From: Allolobophora icterica
Lineage: Eukaryota; Annelida; Clitellata; Crassiclitellata; Lumbricidae
NCBI GenBank assembly: GCA_963556255.1
Contig: OY744610.1
Location: forward strand, 8,283,529 to 8,347,528
DNA length: 64,000 nucleotides
Direction: 5' to 3'
Positions 46,001-55,929 of this stretch are shown here, one piece after another. The translations under genes and the position numbers were made by a program. The notes under the pieces are model-generated. The model worked only from the letters and a program-made list of their open reading frames with translations, was not told the origin of the DNA and made no database searches. How positions within the stretch are numbered: position 1 is the first letter of the stretch; each line of letters begins with the position of its first letter.

Positions 46001-48025
46001 CAACAGTTAATAAATGATTCCATAGAATATCCTGGAGAGGAGTTTTTGTCGTTCTCTCCAGGCAATGAGAAACCGTGTGTCCGAGTCCGGAGGTTGTGGG
46101 GAATAGGCTACTAAGGTCTACGGGGACCGTAGTATGCCCCATGTTATATAATCTCCTGACGTTAAAAGAACACAGATTGTAGTATATTATAGAATTAATT
46201 TGTTTGGTTTGAAACACTAATAAAATCAACATCTGTTTTCAATTCCAGCTCAGCATTCGAACTCGTAACGGTAACTCCAGGCACAACAGAAGCATCAATC
46301 GGACAGCATCTGCTTATTATAATTGAATTTTCACCAACTCCATTCAACATGTCTTTCAACAGAGCATTCTCTTATCTACCTAATCCAGAAATAACATCTC
46401 TATATCCAGACAACTTCATTGACACGTAGGTATTTGTCACAATAATAAGTTCGATTTAGTTCTGAAATAGGCCTACGTTCGATTCTTTTAAGTCAGCGGA
46501 TCATACAAAAAAATGTTCATAATCGCCATCTAATGACAATCTTCAATACAGAATGCTAAGCAGTTACATTTAAGTCTCCACCCAGAACTATGTAAGGTAG
46601 ATGTGAACCTCAATATGCAGCGTTACAATGTTGTTGTTGTTGTTGTTGTTGTTGTTGTGGTGGTGGTGGTGGTGGTGGCGGCGGCGGCGGCGGCGGCGGT
46701 GGTGGTGGTGGTGGTGGTGGTGGTGATGATGACGATGAAGACGATGATGAAAATGAGGATGATAATATGATAAAGATGACGATTTTTGAAAAGACAATAT
46801 TGATGAGGATGATTAGCACTAAATGATAAATCGCATTAAAGATGTTTACTCCTTTTGTATGGGTTGGTGGTGAATGGCAATTCTGTATTGTTGACATGAC
46901 GCTGGCAGGTGCAGTGGAGATAGGCAACGTCGAATAAGATTAGCCTTTGAATAGGTGACTGCACAAGAAATACCACACCCTCTGACGTCATTATTTTGGG
47001 GTCGGACAACAAGAAGTTACAATGTAGATTGGAGGGTAGAACCATTGATTAACGTACTGAAATGGACAGGTTTTGTTCTGTAATCTCGGATCCACTATTT
47101 TGAAGAATCTCCGAAGAGGCATACAAATAAGAGCATTATGTTTGCCTTTTGCTACAGCGGTGGAACCATATTGGACGTTACCGGGCGAAGTCTGTCATCC
47201 GTCGCTAAACCAATCATCCAGCTGACGGTTGTCATAACTAGAGCAGCTGAAAACAGCTCAACGTCAACTACTACAATTACTACGACGTCTAGGGTAATCA
47301 CCAATTCAGTCAAGTTAACGACTTCAAGCAATATGCTATCGACAAAGTGTAGGTGCTTTCTATGAATCATTTAGATATCGGTTGAACTGATGGAAAATAA
47401 AAATAAAATGACCAGGTCCATGAAATTTTGTTATGCAAAAAGTTCAAATAGGCCTATACTTCTGACATTACATTGTGCCACAACTGAATAATTAGATAAT
47501 TATAAAATCCACCATTACAATTCGGTTTTCTATGTAACGTTCAGACCTCTAAACTATTTATAGTTGCGTGTGTCCTTCTGGTATGACTTGGATGATTAAA
47601 AACTCTATGGTCCTATTCTGACATATGCATTGCAGGTCTGTACGGTTTCACGAGGGAATGATACTTATATGCAATGTCCAATGCCTCCTTTGAATCTCCC
47701 ATATGATTTTCTCGAGATCTTGAACTCACAGTATAACGCCAGTATAAGCAGAAGAAAACGAAGCAGAAAGCCAAGTAATCAGTTTACTGCAAACTCTCTT
47801 AGTCATCTCTCACGCCTCAAACGAAATGTTGACGTCCTAACGGTGACTCGACCAAATAGCACCGATCGAGCTGACATTTATCTTGGATTCGTTTTCGACG
47901 GATACAAGAAATACGAGAACATCAATGATGCTCTTCCAGACACAAGGTTTATCTTCTACTCGGCTCCTGAAATAAATTCATCAAAAGAACTTATCGAATT
48001 CGATCCATGCAGAAACCTTTGCTAA
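36844..48025 (+). CDS. Gene B: truncated paralog, predicted secreted Ig/mucin/IPT protein
   Basis: Exons: 36844-36907, 37917-38237, 39282-39602, 43129-43773, 44633-44965, 45386-45578, 46249-46425, 47158-47293, 47636-48025. The sum is 2580 nt (859 aa plus stop), all junctions in frame. Order: signal peptide, Ig1, Ig2, 215-codon mucin exon, Ig3, IPT1, part of IPT2. In exon 9 the conserved end and donor are missing; the frame reads FDPCRNLC and stops at 48023-48025, before the membrane exons that still lie downstream. As written, the product would be secreted, or it is an expressed pseudogene. Two dibasic convertase-type sites are present (RRKR, RLKR). No second Ig1-Ig2 module is present. Orientation and spacing show it arose by tandem duplication with gene A. 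Confidence 0.75.
36965..37470. mobile_element. hAT-type non-autonomous element in gene B intron 1
   Basis: Termini CAGAGGCGCGTTTACA and TGTAAACGCGCTTCTG, one mismatch; 8-bp duplication TTTAGAAA (36957-36964, 37471-37478). GC-rich ends with GGGCCCC blocks. Confidence 0.85.
37479..37916. other. Gene B intron 1 remainder
   Basis: AT-rich, no feature recognised. Confidence 0.5.
37917..38237 (+). CDS. Gene B exon 2: Ig-like domain 1
   Basis: Acceptor GTGTAAG is short of pyrimidines; donor GTGAGT; phase 1-1. Encodes GVECTPNMKNMAVYEGDQNT and on, with core tryptophan (NWTIS) and STSGLYIAQC. Like its paralogs it has an N-terminal cysteine and no B-strand cysteine. Confidence 0.78.
38518..38790 (+). 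mobile_element. SINE, eroded head, in gene B intron 2
   Basis: Shares GGTCCACTCAGCCT, GGGCGCCTTGCAAGGCTGCC and AAATTCGACTCCTGT with the copy at 27910. Confidence 0.6.
39282..39602 (+). CDS. Gene B exon 3: Ig-like domain 2
   Basis: Acceptor CATTTTGACAG and donor GTGAGT, phase 1-1. B-strand QLSCSVFYAD, core tryptophan (MTWKTDG), F-strand FTCTV, end IARNAPEFS. Confidence 0.82.
39897..40028 (+). repeat. (GA)n microsatellite
   Basis: Long GAGA tract ending in a G run. Confidence 0.95.
40255..41450 (+). pseudogene. Degenerate mucin-type minisatellite of gene B, interrupted
   Basis: Two blocks (40255-40475 and 41160-41450) of a unit near ACTAATCTACCACCGAAAAA, once readable as Thr/Asn/Leu/Pro/Lys, now full of stops. 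The second block ends in Thr-rich codons (GCCACTCACAACTACAAG). The intervening 40480-41110 starts GGGTTCTCAACCTTTT and looks like an inserted transposon, not defined further. Confidence 0.45.
42205..42440 (+). mobile_element. Third-family SINE, plus-strand copy
   Basis: Matches the reverse complement of 30080-30362: CACGCTAACCAGTAG, TATAATGAGTACACCGAC, CATATGCCAAGGCTAGGAAA, CACTTCATACCCGTGG. Confidence 0.65.
42850..42990 (+). repeat. Degenerate tandem repeat, unit near GGTGGCGGATCTC
   Basis: Six to seven imperfect copies of about 21 bp just before the mucin exon of gene B. Confidence 0.7.
43129..43773 (+). CDS. Gene B exon 4: mucin-like Thr-rich repeat exon
   Basis: 645 nt, phase 1-1, acceptor TTTTGTTTAG and donor GTATGA. 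Encodes an array of a 12-residue unit close to PISTTKPLTTTR with shorter variants (36-nt minisatellite). Unlike A and C, the exon start lacks the conserved cysteine; it begins with the palindrome TAGGCCTA. It should form a heavily O-glycosylated stalk between Ig2 and Ig3. Confidence 0.78.
44101..44506 (+). mobile_element. Fragment of unknown element with Cys/His motif, gene B intron 4
   Basis: Neighbouring frames give QLLTDLQTHRLSRLLTA and then SCRSCAQMHDWKTDDCPQCP to a stop at 44505, suggesting one frameshifted coding remnant with a zinc-knuckle-like motif. Probably transposon derived; not identified. Confidence 0.3.
44633..44965 (+). CDS. Gene B exon 5: Ig-like domain 3
   Basis: Acceptor TTACGTTTAG and donor GTATGT, phase 1-1. 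B-strand ITLECASIYG, core tryptophan (RWSF), F-strand LTEGTYSC. Very close to gene C exon 5, with an insertion of a few codons (NYNN). Confidence 0.85.
45386..45578 (+). CDS. Gene B exon 6: first half of IPT domain 1
   Basis: 193 nt, phase 1-2, donor CCAG|GTTAGA. Encodes PLPISVEPLFGPIAGGTNIT and onward to VYIGYDLSSTSVLL. Confidence 0.82.
45866..46170 (-). mobile_element. LINE-like 3' end in gene B intron 6
   Basis: The minus strand ends CCGCAATAAAAGAATATTTG followed by (ATTTG)n; no protein block recognised. Confidence 0.4.
46249..46425 (+). CDS. Gene B exon 7: IPT1 end, IPT2 start
   Basis: 177 nt, phase 2-2, acceptor CAATTCCAG and donor GTAGGT. Encodes SAFELVTVTPGTTEASIG and on to YLPNPEITSLYPDNF. 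Confidence 0.82.
46628..46730 (+). repeat. (GTT)n(GGT)n(GGC)n(GGT)n trinucleotide tract
   Basis: Mixed trinucleotide microsatellite in gene B intron 7, with degenerate GAT units after it. Similar tracts sit in the same intron of genes A and C. Confidence 0.95.
47158..47293 (+). CDS. Gene B exon 8: IPT domain 2, GGT strand
   Basis: 136 nt, phase 2-0, acceptor TTGCTACAG and donor AGG|GTAATC. Encodes GGTILDVTGRSLSSV, matching gene A exon 11 closely. Confidence 0.8.
47636..48025 (+). CDS. Gene B exon 9: IPT2 with two convertase sites, premature stop
   Basis: Homologous to gene A exon 12 up to LIEFDP, then diverges (CRNLC, stop). The last strand and the AAG|GT donor are gone. An insert carries two basic sites, RRKR at 47750-47761 and RLKR at 47813-47824. 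No good phase-0 donor was found upstream that would bypass the stop. Confidence 0.75.
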   Translation, partial: VCTVSRGNDTYMQCPMPPLNLPYDFLEILNSQYNASISRRKRSRKPSNQFTANSLSHLSRLKRNVDVLTVTRPNSTDRADIYLGFVFDGYKKYENINDALPDTRFIFYSAPEINSSKELIEFDPCRNLC

Positions 48026-48424
48026 CTTTGTCGATCGTCTGAGTTCGCAAGGTGTTTGCTGCATTCGGCGTTGGGATCGTGTAATGTTGATGACTTTCCT
48101 GCTGCTTCATTGAACATTGAACGTTTTTGCTATAATCAGGATATTAAACTTTCGAAACTGTTTGTATCTGCATCGATAAAACTTGAAAAAAGATCCAATC
48201 GCCACACTCTGTGATTTCTCGTGTGTTTAGACCAATTGTTCGGTTGGGCTTCTTTAACAGGAGTGTATTATCGTTGTATTATTATAGGCGGAAAACAAAA
48301 CTACCACGAATATCCACCGATTGTTTTCATGTAATTGCGTGAAGCAGTAATACAGTTAGAAGCAACTAAATGGAATTTAAATATTTGCGACAAGTACACA
48401 GAATAATTATATGTTGTTTGTTAG

Positions 48425-48598
48425 GGAAGATATATGATGCGCGGAGTTCGTCTAAGAGATTACCTGGTCTACATTGGCAATCAGATTTGTAACAACAGTG
48501 ACCTACAAGACAACCAGCTGAGCTGTCGACCACCAAAAGAAAAGCCATCGTCAACATTAAACGACACAATCTACTGTGGTGATCACCTGAGCATTACA
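48425..48598 (+). pseudogene. Gene B orphan exon 10: juxtamembrane IPT segment
   Basis: Open, 174 nt, with good acceptor (TTTGTTAG) and donor (GTATGT), encoding GRYMMRGVRLRDYLVYIGNQ and on. It is intact in itself but lies behind the stop in exon 9, so it is orphaned unless exon 9 is skipped or repaired by splicing. Skipping exon 9 (phase 0-0) would keep the frame. Confidence 0.7.
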
Positions 48599-48939
48599 GT
48601 ATGTCAGGATTAACAATTTGCACTCTGATGCAATGACATGCCAAATATGCTATAGAAATAGGTAGCATGAGCCAACTGCAATGTTGTCTGCACATCTGAT
48701 TTAATTCAATTCAGAGCAAAGTGCACAAAAACAAAATTCATGCTTATGCTTCAAGCAAATGGTCTCCAGTTCATTAATCTCATGTTTACTTCTTGCTCTT
48801 GAATGAGACTGATAAGTGATAACCAACAACGGTTTTCATTTATACTAAAACGTTACTGTTTACGTCAACTTCGCACTATTCGCCACTTCGTATTATTCGC
48901 CAGTCGCTTCCCCTCATTACTCTGGTACGTGTTCTGATC

Positions 48940-49460
48940 TGTAGCAGGGTCAGCTTTGTTAAGGCCGCTTACATTCATTGGTCGTTCTTCTTTTAATGTC
49001 TTGAAGCTTCAGTCCATCCTTAATGCTGCCGCTCTTCTTAGAGGTGGCGTCCCGGTTTGCCCATATATCCTCTTAAATTCGGGATTCTCTTCCATGATTG
49101 CCTGTCCATCAACGCATCCAGTTTAAGATTCTTGCCTTCATTCACAACTGTCTTTCGGCTCTGTTCCGTCCTATTTGTATTGCATTGTATTGTATTCGGA
49201 TATTGTATAAAGCGCTTTGACAACCCTTTGAACCTTGACCCCATCTCTGCCTGGCTAGGTCTCCTTCTTTAGTCTGCCAGTGGCCTTCTAGTGGTTCCCC
49301 GTATGCAAACCGCGATGATCAAGTCCGGGATTTTCCCTTTTCCAGCGTGAATGGTCATCCTCAGCGACTACAGCTCCTTAATCGTTCACCCCTTAAGCGC
49401 GTGATGACGCTGGCCCGGGTCTGAAGCGCTTCTGACCTTTCTAAGAGGCGTAAAATTAAA
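48940..49460 (+). mobile_element. LINE fragment in gene B intron 10
   Basis: Contains a VLKLQSILNAAALL reading, the L2/CR1 signature, then degraded sequence up to the SINE at 49467. Confidence 0.5.
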
Positions 49461-49466
49461 ATTGAG

Positions 49467-49790
49467 GCGGGGAGATGGTTGAATGGTAACATGCTGGCAC
49501 GCAGATTAGAAAGACGCGGGTTCAATACGCGCTAGCCCCACAAAGGTTGACTCAGCCTGTTAACTTCCTGATCTTCCTAGGTGGAGATTGTAAAATAGCA
49601 GTATCACAAATGGGCGACATGTATGGCTGCCGTACAGCTAAATTCGACTCCTGTTAAACTTGCTATCATCTGTTACTGCTATGTCATATAATATTACTCC
49701 TGTTAAACTTGCTATCATCTGTTACTGCTATGTCATGTAATATTACTGCGTGCATGTCAGTTTGAATTTGAAAAACGATTATTATTACCG
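49467..49790 (+). mobile_element. tRNA-derived SINE in gene B intron 10
   Basis: Head GCGGGGAGATGGTTGAATGG, B box GGGTTCAATACGC, tail with a 54-bp-scale internal duplication (TTAAACTTGCTATCATCTG twice). Confidence 0.75.
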
Positions 49791-50036
49791 TTTTATTAAC
49801 TGCAGTTACAATTATTAACAGTAATATCACACAAGTAATCTGTCTGCCAAAATAGATGAATGGATAAAGAGAGCGAAGAGTCGCTATGCAAAATCAGTGT
49901 ATTGCAATTATTTAAAGATAATTTTGCTGGTTAAATTTCGGAGAAAAAAAACAGACGGCAACGTCGGTAACTAATAATGGAACAAAAGTTATGTGGCTGT
50001 CTTTTGAGAACATGAAATTCCATTGCTTTATTTCAG

Positions 50037-50412
50037 ATAACTCTTGGATACAAGCAATATCAATACGCCTGTCTTACCTACACAGATCGATCAGCAACAA
50101 AGACATTCGCCCTCATTGTTGGACTAACCGTAGGATTGTCCGGATTTGTACTTTTCCTAACCATACTCATTATTTGCATCCTAAGTTGCCGTAGAAAGAA
50201 AATAAGTCAAGTGACCAGCAGACCCCAGAACCCTGGAAGACAGGAATTCAAAATTCCAATTTATAATAATGGACATTATAATAACGATGTATATCAAAAC
50301 CCACGTGAAGGCTATGCACAGAGGAGGAGAAAAAAAATGCGATGACGATATACGATTTAGTGTAAATGAAGATTATTTAAATTATTTTGATGATTATGAC
50401 CGCACATTATAG
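50037..50412 (+). pseudogene. Gene B orphan exon 11: TM and frameshifted tail
   Basis: Acceptor TTTATTTCAG. TM helix and the VYQNPREGYAQ block are conserved with gene A. A length change in a run of eight A residues near 50330-50338 shifts the frame and stops at 50345. In another frame the homologous tail end (NEDYLNYF, DDYDRT) runs to a stop at 50410-50412. The NPNY motif of gene A is IPIY here. Confidence 0.75.
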
Positions 50413-50867
50413 ATTACTTTTTCATCAGACGGAATTTCTAGCCGCTCTTCAAATCATTTTACTGAATTTCAATAGAATTGAAAATTAGACAATTATGTCT
50501 AAAGGATCCATTCTGTGCGTGTAACATGCGTCCAATCACATGCTAACGACATAGAAATTCTTGCTGCGACTGTACCATATCATTGACTTTAATACTACTG
50601 TTTAGATATTATAGAAGGAAGATGCCTTGTGAATCTAGGTCTAAATAGGTAACTATGAACTACTTATATTGACAATACAGCCAGGTTATCAAAGTCTTTC
50701 AACACATGTATTTTACAGTTTCAGTTAAGGTGATGTGTCATTGTCGATTGGAAATTATTATTCGACTTGAAACTATTTGTTCACGGTCTGTTAAATAGAA
50801 ATGTTTTGTTCGAATACACAATTGAGGTGACAACTGGCTTGGAAAAATACCACTGGGATATTTATAT

Positions 50868-51205
50868 CTTCTTCTTCTTTCTTTGTTTCTCTTCCGTCAG
50901 GCCGGGGCCGACGATGAGTCCTCAACTTGACGTCTCCAAGTTTCTCTGTTCCTGATTTTTTCTATTGCCTCTCCCATACTCAAGTTCATTTTCTCTAGAT
51001 CCTCTCGTATGTTGTCCATCCATGTTTTTTGCTGTCTTCCTCGACTTCTGGTTCCCTCCACATATCCGTGCAGTGCCGCAGCTGGGAGTCTGCTGTTGTC
51101 CATTCTCATCACATGTCCCAGCCACGACAGTCTTTTCTTCCTGATTTTGTCGATGACTGTTTCTTTTTGTCCCAACTCTCTTCTAGTCACCTCATTTGAT
51201 GTTTA
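50868..51205 (-). mobile_element. LINE ORF2 C-terminal fragment
   Basis: The minus strand encodes RKKRLSWLGHVMRMDNSRLP, GTRSRGRQQKTWMDNIREDL and RNRETWRRQVEDSS, the RT C-terminus of a CFDP2/RTE-like element of a different family from 23673-25430. Absent from the gene A flank. Confidence 0.75.
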
Positions 51206-51749
51206 CATAGCCACTGTCAAAACTAGGAAAAGATGCAGACTACGTGCATTTCCTTAAACCGAGTCCTACTACGGATGCACAGTAGAAAGGTCCTACAGTT
51301 CAAAATAAGGCAATTACCGTTTACATCACCATGTAGGTCGAATCATATTTTTGCGGTAATGTCTCCTGCTCTAAAAAAGTGAAAAGTCTTGGCGAAAATT
51401 AATGGCAGCTTCATTAAATTCATCATTGTACTAAAAGAAAAGAACAGAGATAATGCCTATTCCTGTTCTCGTGGTCGATAACTAGATCTGACAACGGCGA
51501 GAAATTCTTCTAGTATATTGGTGACAAGCCGCAAGCGGTGCTGAAGTTCGGCGGCTAATCTTCCAGGTGCTGAGAGGTATTCTCCAACGCGTGGGTTGTT
51601 GCGAAGAAACCGAGACGTCTTGCATTAATGAAATCTATGCAGCATATTTGAACAGCATTAATATAAATTGGAGAGTCTGTGATTCGCTTCGGCCAAAGAC
51701 AATTTGTGGTTAACCAGTTTAATGAGATGCACTTAGTTTTAGACTAGGG

Positions 51750-52145
51750 CTCATAGTTTATAAAACTGTTAGCTTTGAATTCTGGCCAGCCACAATACTT
51801 TGAACAGTTCTTATTCATCAGACTCATCATTATTCAGCGAGGTCATCTGATTATTTTTGTCTGGTCATACCTAAATCAAGAACTGTTCTTGGTGAACGAG
51901 CTTTTTCGGATCCTGGACCTACTTTTGCAACTCTCTCCTTGTGTCTGTGCGCTCTGCTCACTTGCTTGTGTCATTTCGTTCTCAACTTAAAACTTACCTC
52001 TTTCAAACTGTTTATCCACCATAGGCTGCCTCTCTGTCTTACATACTGATTTTCTGGACATTGACTTGATTACGGCTTGGTTTTGGTGTTCCATCGGTTG
52101 ATTCCTTGTGAATTAGATACCGGCGCAATAGAAGTTACTAATTAC
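51750..52145 (+). mobile_element. LINE 3' end, second copy
   Basis: Aligns with 2740-3130. Confidence 0.5.
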
Positions 52146-52309
52146 TTACTTACTTAATCGATGTTGCCCACTTGACCGTCAGTTACCTAATACCCCCTCA
52201 CTTCGTCATCTCTTATTTTTCACTTCCACCTGTTAATTATCCTTCTATGCCCTTGTCTCTCCGATCAGCGGACGCATTGTCCGTCCTTCACATCGCCCCC
52301 TCTCTCTGT

Positions 52310-52572
<263 letters not shown>

Positions 52573-53779
52573 GCTGAATTTTATGACATGCGTAGTCGTT
52601 TACTTAGTCATGTCCTTTCATTCTCTTTCCATTCCAGTCCAGAATATCAACATAGTTTAATCAGAAGTTTAAAACATTTTCAAACAAACAAGATACATAA
52701 TGAAATCTACACTAAAATAAAATAACATCATCGTGGACTGGCCACATTTCACTACAATCGCCGTGCGAAATAAAAAAATCTAAGTATGTAGAAAAATCTA
52801 TTTAACCTCAAACATCAACCCAGGCAAAATAAAGTAAGTAAGTAAGTAAGTAAGTAATTGTTTCACAACGTCTGCAACTTACTTCCTATTTCTGTTGTGT
52901 CCTGGGAGTCCTTGACCAGATAGGCGAAAACCATACAGTAGGCGAGATAAGCCTTTCAGGGTCATATTGCAAACCCAGGTGGTTATATATACATGAAGGC
53001 TATACTGATGCAGATATTACGCACACGATGATTATTGGCATTATTGTAGCAAGCCTTTGCATTTCAGTACTGATCAACTTATTACAGAATGACAACAACC
53101 CGTCAAGCATGCATGCTATCACATCTTCCTACACACATACATTTTAACAAAATGCTGTTGGCAATTGGTGCAATAAAGGATATATTTACTTACTTCCTTA
53201 ATTATTGACAAATCATAAATTCATTTATCCCCAGGTTTCATCGGTCACTTGTTACAATAATAGATTTACTTCTCTACTTAAAAGTGCATGCGTCAATTGA
53301 TGCTTAATTTTCTGTCCGTATTTTAAATTTATGCAGCTCTTTTTCAAATGAAGAACTTTGGAAAGCATGCTCTGATTCCGTTTAAATATCAGGCAACAGT
53401 CGAGTTTGAACGCTGAAAGAAGGAAGTCATAAGCCAATGAATTAGTCCGAATAACTAAATACAGATTGAGCAATCACAAGGAAGAGCCGTCAAACTTATG
53501 CGCCTATCAAATGCAAACAAAGGCTGCTAAACTTACTATTGAACTTACTTACTATTCAAAGCATTAATCTGAAATGAGCCCAGACTGCTGTCGTATACGA
53601 TTAGTTGATGTATCGAAACATGTAACTGAATAGTATTCTTTATTGCATGGGCAAAAGGCGAAACGACGTTGAAATCGCTGGTTTTTAAAGGCTTCTTTTC
53701 AGTTTGAGATGGTGGAATTATTGATCCGTTAACCCTTGCGTCTGTGATCAGTGTAACTCCCTCTCAGCGATGCAATGTC

Positions 53780-53988
53780 ATGCAATGCAACAGAACACTT
53801 GCATAGCGCATCTCAAGAGCCTCTCAGAGGCTACGCAGCTATCAGTCAGATTGAGAAAGGTGTGTCTTCAATGTTCGAGAAAATGCATTTCCGACCGTTA
53901 TAAGTGGAACGGAGTGAATTTCAGTAGGTAAGTTGTGCCATAGCGATCGTCCAACAACATTGCATTGATCATATTTCACGATATTGAT
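53780..53988 (-). mobile_element. L2/CR1-like LINE 3' end
   Basis: The minus strand reads CNVVGRSLWHNLPTEIHSVP and NAFSRTLKTHLSQ with a GAGGCTCTTGAGATGCGCTA end; cut by the MITE at 53989. Confidence 0.6.
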
Positions 53989-54312
53989 CAGTGCCGGTCT
54001 TAGGGGCGTGCTAACCGTGCGGTCGCACGGGGCCCGCAACTTTGGGGGCCCGAAAATGTCACAGAAAATAAAAAAGAACAAGACACCCTAATAATGGTTT
54101 CGACTAAATCTTGTCTTTTGTCAATAAAATAAAAGTCAACTTCCTCTACATATCCCAGAATTCTCGTTTATGGTTAAATTTGACTTGTTGTACTTGTTGA
54201 CAATCTACTAAAATAAAATTATTAGCAATGAAAAAGAATTTGACTTGTGTCATGGGCCCCTACAGTAGGCCTATACTCTGCACGGAGCCCGAAATATCCT
54301 AAGGCCGCACTG
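53989..54312. mobile_element. hAT-type MITE
   Basis: Termini CAGTGCCGGTCTTAGG / CCTAAGGCCGCACTG; flanks ATATTGAT and ACATTGAT (8 bp, one mismatch). Confidence 0.75.
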
Positions 54313-54339
54313 ACATTGATAAATTACCATAGTTTCTTT

Positions 54340-55865
54340 TTTGAAACAGTCTACTGAGCAGGGCTTCTGGGTATGACGTGTCTATGGCTACACTACAGCG
54401 TCCAGTGAGGACTTTGATGATGACTATGCTGCTATCAGGTAAAAAGCCATGATTTGCAACTGATCTCAACTGATCTCGTACGTCGACATTAGCGCAGGTA
54501 AATCTGTCCTAAAAGGTCTACACGGTGAGATCCTTCTCACTATCCAGGGTAATAAGTAGTTCACACACTGCATTCTAGACTTATTTACGCGGCACAAAAG
54601 GGCGCATGAAAATTCACTGCGGTTCGTATAGTCTGCCTGCAATACTGTTGCATACAAACCATTATCAAAAGGCTGTCAAGGAGCAATGAATACCCTTTAC
54701 TGGGTTATGTTTATGTTTCACATGGCAGAAAGTAGTTCGACAAAAGACCCGAGTCGCTTCGATGAGTCTCAGCTTGTCTCAACGCCTGTTTACTATAGGC
54801 CTAACCTTAGGCCTACTCAGTATTCATAAACTATTCAAGTTTTACGGAATTTTGTTCACTGCACACGTGACCCGTGTGGCTTGAATGACCGAGGTCCTTC
54901 TCACAATCCAGGCTCATAAGAAGTTGACCGTGAGAAACCAGTTTGCCAAGTTAGGTTTGGCATTGTAGTCTATTCTGTGGCATCTGGGAATTGGTCTTTC
55001 ATAACAATAAACGGAAGAATTTCCGAAACTCTTGACTTCGTCATTCTGCGAGTGAGTAGAGACGTAAAAGCAGTCTGCCATGTTATACCTGTAAATAGTT
55101 ACCCATTGAATTTCTCCTTTTTCTTGGGCTACAACAAGTGAAGTACAATGGTGTAATATTAAATTCAGCGCACCTTCACCTTTAACTGTAGCCATGTCGG
55201 TGACCGAAACGTGTTGGGTCGAAGTTTAGTCTGGACTATAAATGAACACGTCAGTCGTACAACTGAATTTATGACTGGGCCATAATGCGCATGCCAAAAG
55301 GGCGAGACAGAGCAATGGCAAAAAGGCAAGCGGCGCTTTGAGAGTTGGTGTTGTAGTTACTATGCGCTGTTGACTTAACTGTCATTTTCTAGACTGCTTT
55401 GAATATGGATATTAATGCTTAGTAAAGTAATCCTAACCATCTTATTTGCTTTGCAAATCGACAAGTACATGTAAGATGAGCAACAGTTGATTTGAAGCTT
55501 GATCTTTAACAGCAATGATTGACAAATACTTTCATAAAACTAGGTCGAAATGACAACAGCTTAGCTGAAGTTTTTAAGTGGCTAGTGATGTATAGGCCTA
55601 CAACTTTACTTCTATCCCAGGTTAGAATGCGATGTTGTTTAGCTAGCGATTGTGAATCAATAAAACTCCGAATTTGACATTTAGATGTATGGTTACTTGT
55701 TCTGCATTGTTTTATTTCGCACTTGGTTCGTGGAACCAAGATTAACATTGAAATCTAATTTCCACTTAACGATGTCTTTGTTTCATGTGCACGGTGAACA
55801 GCGGACTGAACCATACCTGTGAGCATAGAAACTGAATCATCATGACCGACGGCATCCACAGATTC
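54340..55865 (+). repeat. 5' flank of gene C, copy of the duplicated unit
   Basis: Matches the distal part of the A and B flanks, including the CCGAAACGTGTTGGGTC block and the TATA-like site. No gene seen. Confidence 0.65.
55230..55256 (+). promoter_or_regulatory. Candidate TATA-type core promoter of gene C
   Basis: CTGGACTATAAATGAACACG followed by TCAGTC, about 625 bp before the start codon, at the position homologous to gene B's candidate. The same place in gene A (around 2381-2398) reads TATAACCA and has diverged. Confidence 0.25.
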
Positions 55866-55929
55866 ATGATTCTTAATGTGGCATCCAGTCTGCTAATGTT
55901 CTCTTTGTTGAAAGACATATCAATAGAAG
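55866..55929 (+). CDS. Gene C exon 1: signal peptide
   Basis: Encodes MILNVASSLLMFSLLKDISI, donor G|GTTGGA, phase 1. The alternative upstream start at 55842 (MTDGIHRF) would precede the hydrophobic core with a polar extension. Confidence 0.78.

Noticed and set aside
46588..46927. His- and Pro-rich frames
   Set aside because: Mixed GTT/GGT/GGC microsatellite in gene B intron 7.
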